A stretch of DNA of 64,000 bases from Brachyhypopomus gauderio (Eukaryota; Chordata; Actinopteri; Gymnotiformes; Hypopomidae), in NCBI RefSeq assembly GCF_052324685.1, contig NC_135222.1, positions 16,884,373 through 16,948,372 of the forward strand. Reading direction: 5' to 3'. The position numbers were made by a program, and so were the translations under genes. The notes under the pieces were generated by a model, which saw nothing but the letters and a program-made list of their open reading frames with translations, was not told the origin of the DNA and ran no database searches. This document shows, one piece after another, positions 36,701-48,165 of this stretch. Each line of letters opens with the position of its first letter. Positions within the stretch are counted from its first letter, which is position 1.

Positions 36701-39700
36701 ATTTAAAACCTCTTCCAACTTTACTTCTTCCCATAATGCGTGGTTCCATCGCTTTCCAAGCAAAAAGTAAAAACATAGAGCTGTGGTTCCCAGACCAAGC
36801 CACCTTCTTCCAGAGCCACATCACCCATATGAAGGGCCAAAGGGCCGTTATCCTCTCACAAACTAACTGCTTGTCCTTCCTTGGGCCACTTTCAGTTGAA
36901 GCTAGGGTCTTGTCAAACCCTCGTCAAAGTCACCAGGCTTAGGCTACGCTCACGTCAGAACTGCTTCTCCACCTGCTGAGTATGATGTCCCAGCACATAG
37001 TGCGTCTCCTCTGTTCACCTCTCAGTGGTTTTGATCATGTGGCTGATTGTTGCGCGTGCTGCTGGCTCATTCAGCCAGTATTGTTTTATGGTTTTATTCC
37101 TTGTTTACAGAAGCACATTGGGAAAGACAGTAGGTGTCAACCAATGTGTTGCACAATTCTTCTAGTGTTCTGTAGGTGACTTTAAACTTCTCAATCTAGT
37201 CTTTTCGCTTTGAGCTTTGGTTCCATTACCAGAAAATTAGTAACCACAGGTTACTAACTATTAAGGAAAATCTAGCAATCATATAGTAATAAATTAAAAA
37301 TTAATAGTGGTTTGAAACATGAAGAGTCTCCAACACTCAAAGTTCAATTTCTTACTGAAGGTGAATTTAAAGTTTAGGGTGGACTTGGGAGTTTGAGTGG
37401 AGTTTGCAGTTAGGTTAGGGGTTAAAGTGAAGTAGTGAAATAACATTAACTGAAAGTGTTGAACAGCAGTGAGGACTGAGACATAATTTATTTTTTATTT
37501 CATTCACATTTTAAATTTTTTTCTGCAGCACTTATTACAATTTAAATTATTACAGTTTAAATTCTCTTTTGTTTTGTTTTTTATACTCAGAATTTCAAAA
37601 TGCCATTTATAAACCTTCATAGGTTTGTCATGTGGATGAGGTTTTGGTGTCCCATCATGCCTGTGGTGGTTGTCTGTTGGGTTTTTTCATGCCTGATGTT
37701 AGTCTTCCACGTTTTCCAAAGTTGGGTCACCACTGAACTACAGACGTCCCTCAGAAAGCCCTCTACCCAAACATGCTTTGCCTCCCTGCATGAAAGCACG
37801 CCTTTGTGATCAGGGTTATGGCGAGTGGAGAGACTTCAGGGAGTTTTACACACAGAACGTCTCTCAGTCTCTTTTCTTAGGGTCCTGTTTGTATGGGCAT
37901 ACAAAGTAAGGACTTATTTAAGCAATAGCAGGACATTTTTGTTTGTACTTGTTGAGTTCTTCTAGATTATCTGTGCACTGGGAGGCCTTCATAGTCGCAA
38001 GATTTCAGAATATTATTAGAGACTGTTAGAATACAATGCGTCCACTAGAGATTTCTAGAATAGTATGTACACTTAAAGTGGTTTAGAGACCACAGAACTT
38101 TACTGTTTATGTGGCTAATAATTATAGCCGATCAGGTTCCCTCGTTTAACCTCCACATCTGAAGGGGAGGGACTCTGAGTGCCGTCTTTGTCCCGGAAAC
38201 GTCTCCATGGATTCCAGTCAGTGCGGACAACAAGCTTGAGTTTTAGAGCCTCGCTCTCCCTTTTGTTCTCACTAGAAAGATCCCAGTAGAAAAACAAGTT
38301 GGATAGTTTGAGTGACGGTGGCTGTGACGCCTTTGTCATACGCTGTCTGGTAAGTTAAAGCTGTAGTTTGGTCTAGTGGACCAAAACATTTGCTAATGTG
38401 GAGTCATTTGCTAACGTGGATGACCAGATTATGGGTTGTGTTTGTATTCCTTTGTGCTAGAACGGCTCAATTCCAGCCATTTGCCTCACTAGACTGTGGT
38501 TAAAGTGGCTTGGTTGAACTTTTGTAGTGGCTCAGAAAAATCTGAAATGAAATTTTTAGGGATGTCGAGCTTCTTCGATGTGGAGCTCCGCAGAGCTTGT
38601 GTTATATGGATAATTACGAAACACAGGCTGGTGTGGAAGCAGAGATACACCAGTAATGGTGGAGACTATTTGTTACTACCTGACTACCTGCTCATGTTGC
38701 CGGGCTGAATCATAGACGTTCATCTGGGTGTAGCACTGAAGAACGCTGCCCCCACCCCATCACACCCCTGGACGTGACCTCTGGAACACACAGCCAGAGT
38801 TTCCAAAGAGACCATCTATTCAGTTCTTTTAAGCTTTAATGTAAAACTTCAGTTGACCATTTGGTGTCCTGAACCCTTTAGGTTTTTATTGCTCTGCGAC
38901 ATGTCGCACCATCTCTACAGCGATGGCCAGACTACTCATTTCTTTGTTGAATCCAGAGAGTGGTAGACACAGACGCTCCACCACCACACACTCACTCTCT
39001 GGCCTCCACCACCACACACTCCTCCCTGTTCTTTCTCTTTGAATTAACTAGCAGTAGCGACTCCACAATAGCTTCATGCTGCCAGTGGTTGTGATGTGCA
39101 GGAACTCCACAGCTCAGCTTCCTGATCCCAGCATAGAGAACTCCTGTCTGAGCGCTGGCTGTGCTCACTTGAGTGAGAGGGTGGGTGTGTCTGTGTGTGG
39201 TGTGTCTGGGACGGATTGGTGGCTTTCTGTGTAAGTTCTGCAGGAAAGTTTCCCACAGAGTAAGGATGTAGAGGCCAGAGACTAGAGGTTGGAGATCTCT
39301 GATATTCACCTCCAGTTTGTTTTAGGATGATCGCAGGACGTGTTGAAATGTTAATTGCTGAAACAGCGCCATAAAGGACTGAACAATTGTTTTATTCACC
39401 TGTTTCCCGCTCATTAAATGCATTTGTCTGATAACCTTGGGCCACTAAACGATATCAAATATTGCAGTAATTTGGGCATGCCAAATTTTAATTATTTTTA
39501 TCATTTCATAATGTCCTTTTTAAACCATTTTGTTTGTACAAACAGGCTATTCTGCGGTATTTCATTATGTAGTCAATAGATAGGCGGTGCAGTATTGTTA
39601 TTTCTTGCCCAATGAACAAACTTGTTCACAGTACTATATAAAATAAAAACAAAATGTCAACCCAAGGGTGTAGGTTAGAGTAAATAAGTGAAAGCATTTG

Positions 39701-42700
39701 GGGTAAAGCATTTAGGTTAGGCTAACCCTAACCCTATATTAAACTTAATGTTTAGGTTCATATTTAAACCAGTCAGTATTGTTCATAACCATTAAATCAG
39801 AAACTAATGGAAAACTACACATTAATTAAAACCATTTTGTCTTAACATAGTGTTGTTTTCTAGCACTTAGCTTGGCTAGCTACTAATTCGTCACACAGTG
39901 AGATTAATCAGGTGATTTTGGACTGGCTGCAGTTCACGTACCCAAAACAGTAGAAATAGTTTCACTATAATTCTGAAGATTCATTTGCATCAGTGTAGTT
40001 AACACCAATGAAAGTGGAGTCATGGCACACAGACATGGTGCTGGTCACGCGAGATCTTCTCCTGCCGTGCTTTCAATTACGGCTCATCTGTATTACGCTA
40101 CACGTGGAGGAGCGAGTCTGGCTCCACCCGCATGCCTCCAGCAGCTCCACGCACACGCTGGTAGAAGATGAAACCCTGTTGATCAGAGAGCGTCCCGTAA
40201 CAGACTGGACACGGCGGGCCGGAGGAGTGAAGCAGTCTGGGTCGGGCCCTCTAACAGGGCCTCTTTCTGCAGGCCACCTGGCCGGCTTCCCCTCACAGCT
40301 GCTTTCAGACAAAGAGCAGGCTGTGAGGTGAGCAGAGGGAGGGGGCTGCGTGCCCACGCTAGAGCTCCCTCCTCCAGCTCTACCAGGAGTACCGCAGCTC
40401 TACCGTCGCTATAGCCGAGACCGCCAGGCACCCGACCCTGACCGCACCGCACCGAACACGGGTGCAGGGCCTGGAACTCATCACCTTCAGCATTTGTTGC
40501 TGCATCCTAATTACAGTGTTGCTTCCTCCCTTTCCCTGATCCTCTATCTCTCCCTATTCCTTTATCTCTCCATCTCCCTTTCTCTCTCCCTCCAGTGCTA
40601 TGTGTGCAGTCTGCATCCTTCCATTTCACGAAGGAGCCCAAATCCCAGGATGCCCTGCAGGGTCGCAGCGCCATGCTGCGATGCGAGGTGAGCGATCCCG
40701 TGGGCGTGTCCTACACCTGGCTGCGTGACGGCCAGGTGCTCTCGCCCTCCGAGCGGCACTTCCAGGAGGGAGGCAACCTCAAGTTCACAGCGATCGACCG
40801 AACTCTGGACTCGGGCAGCTTCCAATGTGTGGCCTCCAAAAACCTCACAGGAGAAGAGGAACGCACAGGCGAGGCTTCCTTCAACATCAAATGTGAGCTG
40901 AATGTTTGTGCCGTTCCCACAATGAACCCTTCACCCCTTCACCCCTTCACCACTTTGCTACTTTGCCACTGAAGAAATCTAAACAGTGTCCGCATGAGAG
41001 AAAGTTATTTTGGGCGAGTACGAGGGGTCAGACAAACGCCCCTTTGTCTCTCGCCAAGATTAATTGCTTGAAATGCAGCGTCAGGCTGCTTGTGTCGGAT
41101 AACAAGGCAGGTCAACTGAAAAGAGGGGCCTGTTTTTGTGGTGGGTGCAAACCATGACCAGATGGTGCCAGCAGCTCAGTCTAAGTCTGATAATGAGGGA
41201 AGGTTTCCACCGTTTCGAGCATATCTTGATAAAGTAACCATGAGGATTTTATCTTAACTTTTTTCTTACACACACACACACACCCTCTCTCTCCCCCAAA
41301 CCCCATGTTTTCTCTCTCTCCCTCTTCTCTTCTAGGGTTGGAAAGTGGTGCAGTGACTCTTCAGAGTCCAGCCTCAGAGGCAGAGATTATGAGCTCTTCA
41401 CCTGTGACCTTGCGCTGTAATATTGATGGCCACCCCCGGTGAGGAATTCTGTATTTGTGGAAGCTTTTCTTAATATCCTGTATCCAGTGGGTACTATCAA
41501 ATCGCAATAGTAATTGTGTTTATTTGCATTATCAAAAGAGCTTATTGAACTCACTGTTGAGATGAGAAAAGCATAAATCTGCTTTATGTACATCACACTT
41601 GGGGCTTTTAAGTTTCACTCATGGTTGTAGTGATTTCCGGCGTTCGTTTCATTATCGGAGATGTACAGAGCTCACACTGTTGGAGTGAGTGCCACTGATC
41701 AGATGAAACCAGATGTCTTCAGATTTCTTCATGTCCAATGAGACACTGTAAAACCAGAGAGAGAACGAGACTGTGCTGCACTAGTGTGGGAGAGCTCACA
41801 GCTTCTCACTTGTGCTCAGGCCAACGAGCCGCTGGTACAGAGACGGGCAGCTACTGTCGGAGAAGAATCACAAGTGGAGCAGTAAGGACCGTTCCCTGTC
41901 GCTGCCGCGGGCCGGTCCGGACCACAACGGCAACTACTACTGCTGCGGCAAAAACGCCGCAGGGCACGTGTGCAGCACCACCAACTTCACCCTCAACATT
42001 ATAGGTGGGTGTGTGGGGGTGGGTGTGTGTGGCAGGGCTGGGCGATATGAATAAAAAATATCTCAATATTTTAACCTAGTCCCAAATGTGACACAGGCAT
42101 GTACATGAGAGATTGTATTGGCATGTTAAATGATAATGCTCCTCAAATATAATAATGTTCTTTACCTGCATAACAATCTCTGTGCTATGAAAATGGAAAA
42201 GATGCGGAGCAAAAATAGAGTTGTTCTTCTTTAAGAAGTCAGTTTCCAGCGAAGTAGACTTCACCAAAGTGCTTCTGTGTCCTGGTCTGTCCCTAACCCT
42301 AGAGAGCTGTCTACATAGACAGCATTCCATGTTATAGTGATCCAGATGAAGCTTTTTACCTTAAATAGCTGCATACGTAATTGGTGCTTATTTAGACAGC
42401 TCACTAGGTTTTGGGAAAGACCAATAGGTTATATCAATATAAATTATATATTGTCTTATCGTATACCTCATAAAAATATATCGATATTTCTTATCTTGCT
42501 CATATAACATATTTAGCATAACTAATTATAAAATGAGAGGTCTTGTTTCATCATTAAGCCATTTGTGGTCCTGCACTGAAGTGCTTGATGACCGAGGTGG
42601 AGAACCCTGGAGAAGATGTATGGGACGTTAGTGATGCGTCTTGTTTGTTGCTGTAGATAAGAGTTTCCCCCGAGCCGTGGTGAAGCCCCAGGACGTGGTG

Positions 42701-44081
42701 GTTCAGAAGAATGAGGAGGCTCACTTCCACTGCCAGTTCACTGCCGAGCCCCCACCCACCGTGGAGTGGTACCACGAGAATGAACTCGTCTCCAACAAGA
42801 GCCGGTAGGAGCGTCGGCACTCGTGCTTAAAGAGGACGTGTTCTCTCGTGCCCAGTCTGCCCACTAACGGCTGCTGTTTCTGCAGCTTGTTCCTCCTGAG
42901 CAACGGCTCACTCTTCATCAGTCAGGTCAAGCCGCGCTACACCGGCCGCTACAGGTGTGTGGCGCAGGGGCTCCGGGGCCCTGCCGTCTCCCTGGAGGCG
43001 CTCCTGAGGATAGCAGGTGAGACGCGCACACACACCCCCCACCCCCCACCGACACGGTGCGCGTGTGGTGTCCACCTTTGCAGTTTTATGCCTTTCTCTT
43101 TTGATTTTCATCACCGTTTTTGTCTCCGTCACATCCACTCGTCCCAATAACAGAGATAGAGGACATGCCGACGCAGCAGGCTCGGGTCTTCACAGCAGAC
43201 TCCATGGAGCGGGTGTCGTGCCGGCCGCCCCGCGGACACCCGGAGCCAGAGGTGTGGTGGGAGCGTGAGGGCCAGCGCGTGCCTACCGTGGGCCGTCTCT
43301 ACCAGGAGGGCCTGGATTTGGTGTTCAGCCCCACGCAGGGAGAGGACACGGGCACCTACACGTGCTTCGCTCAGAACAAGGCAGGACAGAGGAAACAGGA
43401 GGTCACAGTCACCGTGGCCTGTGAGTGTGTTTTCTACACCAGTTTTCTCTTGCTCGTAACCCTACAAGTGTAGGATGCTTGTGTGATGTGCTCTTCAGAT
43501 TTTAGATTGACAGTCGTCATTGTTTGGCTTTTCCATGTGATTCTGATTGTTTCCATCATTAGCTGCACCTGAATGGGTTCAGAAGCCCAAGGACAGTCAA
43601 CTGGAAGAAGGGCATGCTGGGTATCTGCACTGCGAGACGCGTGCCACGCCTGACCCGGAAGTCACATGGTACCGCAACATGCAGCCAATCAGTGGGGAGG
43701 TGAGTGGAAGCATGTGGGAGTAACTGCCCCACCCTTGAGAATAAGTCTGCTCTTACATCGCGGGGCAGGGTCTCTCTGTGGATGCTGCAGTGTAATAGAT
43801 GATGTACAAGTTTAAATGTAGTGAAAGGACTAAAGGCACATACATGCGGAGAGGCTGTGCTAGATGGGTGGTCCCATGCTGCGCCACCCCAACCCTAATC
43901 CTAACCCTAATCCTAATCTCATTGTTAATCCTCTCTGACAGGACACACGTTTCAAGCAGTTCCCCAATGGGACCCTGCGCATCAACAGTGTGGAGGTGTA
44001 CGATGGCCATGTGTACGGCTGCGAGAGTAAAACCAAAGCTGGAAGATTGAACGCCCAGGCCAGAGTCTCTGTACTGGGTAT

Positions 44082-44114
<33 letters not shown>

Positions 44115-47100
44115 CTCTTCAGTCCTGTGTTCGGGCGTAATCGATGGCGTCTTCTCTGCCCTCCAGAGCGGCTGAAGTTCACGCCTACGCCGCAGTCCTG
44201 GCAGTGTGTGGAGCTGGAGAAGGAGGGTAGTCTGCACTGCTCTGCCAAGGGCCGCCTGCCGCCCACCATCCGTTGGACCAAAGCTGGTGAGGGTTTTGGG
44301 CTGGGGAGGTGGGGGGGGGGGGGGGGAGGGGGGGGGGGGGTTGTCTGAGAAGGGGTTGCTACCAAAAGAAAAGGATATTACGTGTGCATAAAACATCCCT
44401 GTATGTCAGGAAAAGATATTTGGGACGGAGTCTTTATATAGTCTTTCAATGTTGTACAGGCCTTTAACAGTGGCTTGAAAAAGTGGTTGACAAGGAGCAT
44501 GCAATTTAAAATGTATCTACTGCCCCCTGTAGGTGACAGTGAAATCACAGCAAGGATGGAGCAGAGTGGGGGCACACTGCACTTCTCTAAAGTGACACGG
44601 GCGGATGCAGGGAACTACACCTGCGTGGCCTCCAACAGCGTGCAGGGAGAGATCCGAGCAGTAGTCCAGCTCACCGTAGCAGGTGACGCATCCACGCTTC
44701 CGCCAGCAACTTCACTGCTGCGTTTATTCAAGTGACCTTATGCTGGAGGTTCCAGAGATGTTTCCTGTGTCTTCATCTCTCCTTCTGTTTCCCCCTCTCA
44801 GCGTTTGTGGTGTTCAAGCTGAAGCCAGAGAACACTACGGTGTACCAAGGCCAAACCGCACTGCTGCACTGCCAGGCTGCAGGAGACCCGCCTCCCATCA
44901 TCCAGTGGAAGAAGAAAGACAAGTTCCTGGATGCCGGCAGGAGCAGGTAGATCAGGATTAGATCAGACACCTGCACAAGCGCTACTGGAAATCACAACTC
45001 CATGTCCTGCAGTGGAGATTGACCTGTTTATCAAACCGAATGTGTTCTGGGATCACTGATCTGAGCTGTACATTAAGGGCCACAGTGTTTCACTCTTTAA
45101 CTCTGTGCTGTGTACCATCACCGTCCGCACCAGCTCCATCTGCACCATCACCTCATCGGTTCTTTTCTGTGTGAAGGTTTGAGATGATGCCCAACGGCTC
45201 TCTGGTCATTCGTGATGTCACCACAGATGACGTGGGCAGCTACACGTGCATCGCTGGGAACAGCTGCAACATTGCGCACACGACAGCAGAGCTCTACGCT
45301 GTGGGTGAGAGACGTGGGGGAGAGACGTGGGGCGGAGGAGACGTGGGGCGGAGGAGACGTGGGGGAGAGACGTGGGGCGGGAGACGTGGGGCGGGGGAGA
45401 CGTGGGGGAGAGACGTGGGGCGGGGGAGACGTGGGGGAGAGACGTGGGGCGGGGGAGACGTGGGGGAGAGACGTGGGGCGGGGGAGACGTGGGGGAGAGA
45501 CGTGGGGCGGGGGAGACGTGGGGGAGAGACGTGGGGCGGGGGAGACGTGGGGGAGAGACGTGGGGCGGGGGAGACGTGGGGCGGAGACGTGGGGGAGAGA
45601 CGTGGGGCGGAGACGTGGGGCGGAGACGTGGGGGAGAGACGTGGGTGAGAGACGTGGGGCGGGGGAGACGTGGGGGAGAGACGTGGGGCGGAGACGTGGG
45701 GGAGAGACGTGGGGCGGAGACGTGCTCTTGCACCCTTTCTCCCCTTCCATCCGAGGGTGGCTTCTCTGCACTCGTTTGGAGACGTAGCTATACTGGTTGA
45801 TCTAGATTCCAATTATGCATGTCCTCCTTTTTAATGTCAGTGTGGAATTATAATCAGGTTTGAAGAAAAGGTGTGTTTTGTGTGTGTGAAAAGGACATCA
45901 AGTGGACAAAGATAGGACTTTTATTTTGCGTGGGTGTGCATTCATATTTCTGGATGTTCTGTGTGTTTGTGGGTACAGAGAAGCCTGGACTCTCCATGGC
46001 ACACGATGAAAAGGCTCCTTACAGAATGATCCAGACGGTGGGCCTTTCAGTGGGGGCGGCTGTTGCTTACATCATCGTGGTCTTGGGTCTCATGTTCTAC
46101 TGCAAGCAGAGACGCAAAGCCCAGAGGCTGCAGAAAGGCCAGGATGAACCTGAGACTGAGCAGCTGAATGGTGCGTCTGCCTGCGTCCGCTCCAGGGCTC
46201 TTCGGCCAGTTTGGTGATGGACATTCTGTGCTAATGCAGTTGCTCGATTCATCCTGTAGGAGGTGTGCAACAGAATGGCCAGACTACAGCAGAGATTCAG
46301 GAGGAAGTGGCTCTAACAAACATAGCTGCTACTGGAAACAAACGCCACAGCACTCATGACAAGCTAAACTTAAACCGTTCCAACCTGCACGCCATCACAA
46401 CCCTGGGTACGCACGCGCGCACACCCAAACTCCTGCATGCTATCACAACCCTGGATACACACACATACACCCCATGCTTTCACGATCCTGGTTGCCCAAT
46501 ACTGTTCAGCATAAAGTACTGAGGTCTGTCTTGATTGTTACATGTACCAATATGTTAATTGACTAATTTCTACAGTCCTATCTTGAATTAATAGGAAATT
46601 ATAAGGAAATTATTGTGAGGGAAATGCGAGGAGAAAACTGTGTGTGTTTCTGCAGGTAAGGGAGAGTTCGGTGAGGTCTTCCTGGCAAAGATGGGTGAGG
46701 CAGAGGAGGAGCCGGTGGTTCTGGTGAAGAGTCTGCAGTCTCGGGATGAGCAGCTACAGACGGATTTCCGGCGTGAGACTGACATGTTTGCCAAACTGAG
46801 TCACCCCAACATCACACGTCTGCTGGGCCTGTGCAGAGACTCGGAGCCACACCACATGATCCTGGAATACGCGGACATGGTAACCCCTCCTGGGTCTGCC
46901 TTCTTCAGCATTTTCCGTCTGACATATTATAACCTTGAATACACGCATGCTGGATTTTACATATTGGGTTGACATTTGATTGTAGTTTCTATTTGAATTC
47001 ATTCATCGCCCTTGAGAGACAGTACACTGTGATGCAGGCATCCTGTCTTTCTTACAGACTGACCTGAAGCAGTACCTGAAAACCTTCAAAAATAAAGACC

Positions 47101-47495
47101 AGAAAGTCAAAGTACAACCACTCAGCACTAAGCAGAAGGTAAAAATGTTACCAACCCTTCTGTATGAAAGAGCTGCTGTACCTGTCGGTCTGTGCTTGTG
47201 CCCACCCCTCACACCCAGTGCCCGCCCTCATGTTCTATACCTCTCCCCAGGTGTGGGTGTGTCTGCAGGTTGCCAGGGCCATGGAACACCTGTCCAATCA
47301 GCGCTTTGTCCACAGGGACCTGGCTGCACGCAACTGCCTCATCAGCTCCTCACGGCAGGTGAAGGTGTGCGCGCTCGGACTGAGCAAAGACGTCTACAGC
47401 AGGTGCACACATACACACACGCATCACTCCACATCACACACACACACACACGCATCACTCCACATCACACACACACACACACGCATCACTCCACA

Positions 47496-47533
<38 letters not shown>

Positions 47534-47662
47534 GCACGCATCACTCCACATCACACACACACACACCACTTCTGATGTGCTTCACCACAATGGAAAGAAG
47601 CTTTGGGGGAACTTCATTAGGGAATTTTAAAAATGTCACAGACTTTCACATTGTTCCTGAAG

Positions 47663-47714
<52 letters not shown>

Positions 47715-48165
47715 GCAGTGAGTATTTCCATTACCGCCAAGCCCGGATCCCCCTCCGCTGGCTCCCTTCTGAGTCTGTATTTGAGGATGACTTCTCCACT
47801 AAGACAGACGTGTGGTCGTTTGGAGTGCTCATGTGGGAGGTCTTCAGTTTTGGAGAGCTACCATATGCTGAACTTACTGATGACAAGGTCCTGGAAGGTA
47901 AGATGGGAAACGGGGAAATAAATACAACATGCTGGGGGTAACTTAAATGGTGGCCTTGTGTCCCAGGATGATGATGATGATGGTCTTTGGCTCTCTGTCA
48001 CCAGGGCTTCAGCAGGGAAAGTTGAAGTTGCCCCCACCACAGGGCTGCCCCTCCAGGGTCTACAAGCTCCTGCTCCACTGTGAGGCCACCAGCCCCAAGG
48101 ACAGGGTCTCCTTCAGCGACATTGCAGTGGCCCTGGGTGAACTCCCGTCTGAGAGCAAGGTGTGA
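29473..48165 (+). CDS. ptk7: PTK7, Wnt/planar-polarity receptor pseudokinase (20 exons)
   Basis: Single-pass receptor of the Wnt co-receptor / planar cell polarity pathway; known vertebrate PTK7 acts in convergent extension and adhesion without catalytic activity. Exons: 29473-29572, 40596-40892, 41336-41438, 41820-42004, 42657-42804, 42886-43016, 43154-43420, 43563-43699, 43942-44077, 44167-44286, 44533-44682, 44802-44946, 45177-45304, 45979-46170, 46260-46406, 46656-46879, 47058-47138, 47251-47402, 47719-47897, 48005-48165. All phases agree; the total is 3183 nt (1060 aa), against about 1070 in human PTK7, with the same exon number. Order: signal peptide, seven Ig domains, transmembrane helix, juxtamembrane segment, tyrosine-kinase-like domain with ALG in place of DFG. 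Intron 1 is 11 kb. Fish can carry two ptk7 copies; which one this is cannot be told here. Confidence 0.93.
29904..30035. repeat. 33-bp tandem repeat, 4 copies
   Basis: Four nearly perfect copies of a 33-bp unit containing GGTGGGAAGGACCGTTACC and AGTACACGGTTCG lie 330 bp into ptk7 intron 1, near the CpG island. Confidence 0.96.
30669..30735. repeat. (TG)n(AG)n microsatellite
   Basis: About 27 TG dinucleotides are followed by a short AG run, the same compound structure as at 3588-3683. Confidence 0.95.
30905..31045. repeat. About 23-bp tandem repeat, 6 copies
   Basis: Copies share CACAGCAAAGGCGCACCTCA with AGTAAAAGTGCACC variants in the first two units. Confidence 0.92.
32009..32110. repeat. 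28-bp tandem repeat, about 3.5 copies
   Basis: The unit contains TGCACCACTGAGATGTTCAG followed by ATGCAGTC, repeated head to tail in ptk7 intron 1. Confidence 0.92.
32740..32905 (+). mobile_element. Possible LINE/SINE 3' tail
   Basis: The sequence TTGTAAAGCTGCTTTGTGAC at about 32843-32862, followed by AACAGCTGTTGTAAAAAG, matches the conserved 3' tail shared by many fish LINEs and the SINEs they mobilise. The 5' limit is unclear. Confidence 0.4.
34250..34330. repeat. About 27-bp G-rich tandem repeat, 3 copies
   Basis: Three copies of GGTCTCGCCATGCGGGGCAG with trailing G runs lie in ptk7 intron 1. Confidence 0.9.
34605..36635. repeat. 40-bp minisatellite interrupted by a hAT-like element
   Basis: Units of about 40 bp (TCTAGAGGCAGGGCTACAGG then GTGGTGGTGTGGAGGGTGTG) occur at 34605-34737 and resume at 36231-36635, where units become longer and more degenerate (TATTGAGGCGGGGCTATAGG). 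The element at 34738-36229 splits one unit. Confidence 0.95.
34738..36229. mobile_element. hAT-like non-autonomous DNA transposon, 1.49 kb
   Basis: The element begins CAGTGTTGTATAAAGTA and ends TTACTATACAACTCTG, imperfect inverted termini typical of the fish hAT family with (T)ACTTGAGTAAAAGTAC-rich subterminal repeats. It is flanked by the perfect 8-bp duplication GTCTAGAG (34730-34737 and 36230-36237). Internal AAGTAC/AGTAC motifs recur near both ends. The interior has a CpG-rich segment at 35810-35900 but no transposase frame, so it is non-autonomous. Confidence 0.9.
40596..45304 (+). other. ptk7: PTK7 ectodomain: seven immunoglobulin-like domains (exons 2-13)
   Basis: Ig1 is exon 2 (LRCEVSD...YTWLRDG...FQCVASKN). 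Ig2 is exons 3-4 ([10 protein letters not shown]...SRWYRDG...YYCCGKN), Ig3 exons 5-6 (HFHCQF...VEWYHE...YRCVAQG), Ig4 exon 7 (VSCRPP...VWWERE...YTCFAQN), Ig5 exons 8-9 ([17 protein letters not shown]...YGCESK), Ig6 exons 10-11 ([17 protein letters not shown]...YTCVASN) and Ig7 exons 12-13 ([17 protein letters not shown]...YTCIAGN). Each has the paired cysteines and the tryptophan. Exon pairing and phases follow the usual PTK7 arrangement. Confidence 0.92.
44309..44340. repeat. Poly-G tract in ptk7 intron 10
   Basis: About 30 nt is almost entirely G with one A, beginning about 20 nt after the exon 10 donor. Runs like this form strong G-quadruplexes and are error-prone in sequencing, so the exact length is uncertain. 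Confidence 0.85.
45300..45722. repeat. G-rich 29-bp minisatellite starting at the ptk7 exon 13 donor
   Basis: Units of 14-15 bp (GGAGACGTGGGGCGG and GAGAGACGTGGGG) alternate to give a period of about 29 bp for 420 bp. The first unit overlaps the splice donor itself (donor GT at 45305-45306). The last units break into a 14-bp register. Frames on both strands stay open through the array, which explains long but meaningless open frames. Confidence 0.96.
45979..46406 (+). other. ptk7: PTK7 transmembrane and juxtamembrane exons 14-15
   Basis: Exon 14 contains the hydrophobic segment [20 protein letters not shown] followed by [12 protein letters not shown], a stop-transfer basic cluster. Exon 15 is the polar juxtamembrane linker ([11 protein letters not shown]...[16 protein letters not shown]), which precedes the kinase glycine loop. 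Confidence 0.92.
47404..47570. repeat. Compound (CA)n / GCATCACTCCACATCA minisatellite
   Basis: Four copies of GCATCACTCCACATCACAC separated by CA tracts of variable length begin two bases after the exon 18 end of ptk7 (47402). Confidence 0.94.
47665..47713. repeat. (TG)n microsatellite abutting the ptk7 exon 19 acceptor
   Basis: About 24 TG dinucleotides end a few bases before the acceptor AG at 47717-47718 and replace the normal pyrimidine tract. Confidence 0.95.

Larger units (their letters stand above)
29573..40595. other. ptk7: ptk7 intron 1 (11 kb)
   Basis: No coding exon was recognised. The intron carries tandem repeats (29904-30035, 30669-30735, 30905-31045, 32009-32110, 34250-34330, 34605-36635), a LINE/SINE-type tail (about 32740-32905) and a hAT-like element (34738-36229). 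40050-40480 is GC-rich just before exon 2; I see no gene start in it. The remainder is unremarkable AT-rich DNA. Confidence 0.6.
46656..48165 (+). other. ptk7: PTK7 pseudokinase domain (exons 16-20)
   Basis: The glycine loop reads [12 protein letters not shown] and the beta-3 lysine is kept (VVLVKSLQ). The catalytic loop is intact ([10 protein letters not shown]), but the DFG motif is ALG ([10 protein letters not shown]), the hallmark that makes PTK7 catalytically dead. The APE region is altered (RWLPSESVF) while [13 protein letters not shown] is conserved. Near the C-terminus the usual CW of tyrosine kinases is replaced ([15 protein letters not shown]), so the buried tryptophan is missing and the RP of the DRPSF motif reads RV. 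The stop is TGA at 48163-48165. Confidence 0.93.

Noticed and set aside
40008-40452. GC-rich frames just upstream of ptk7 exon 2 as an alternative first exon
   Set aside because: No signal-peptide-like frame reaches exon 2 in phase 1; the exon at 29473 fits phase, CpG island and hydrophobic core.
43753-44396. Minus-strand frames over ptk7 exons 9-10
   Set aside because: They are antisense shadows of real exons and of CA/G-rich introns, with no family resemblance.
45148-45812. Proline/serine-rich and GETWGG-rich frames on both strands
   Set aside because: They are products of the 14/15-bp G-rich repeat in ptk7 intron 13.
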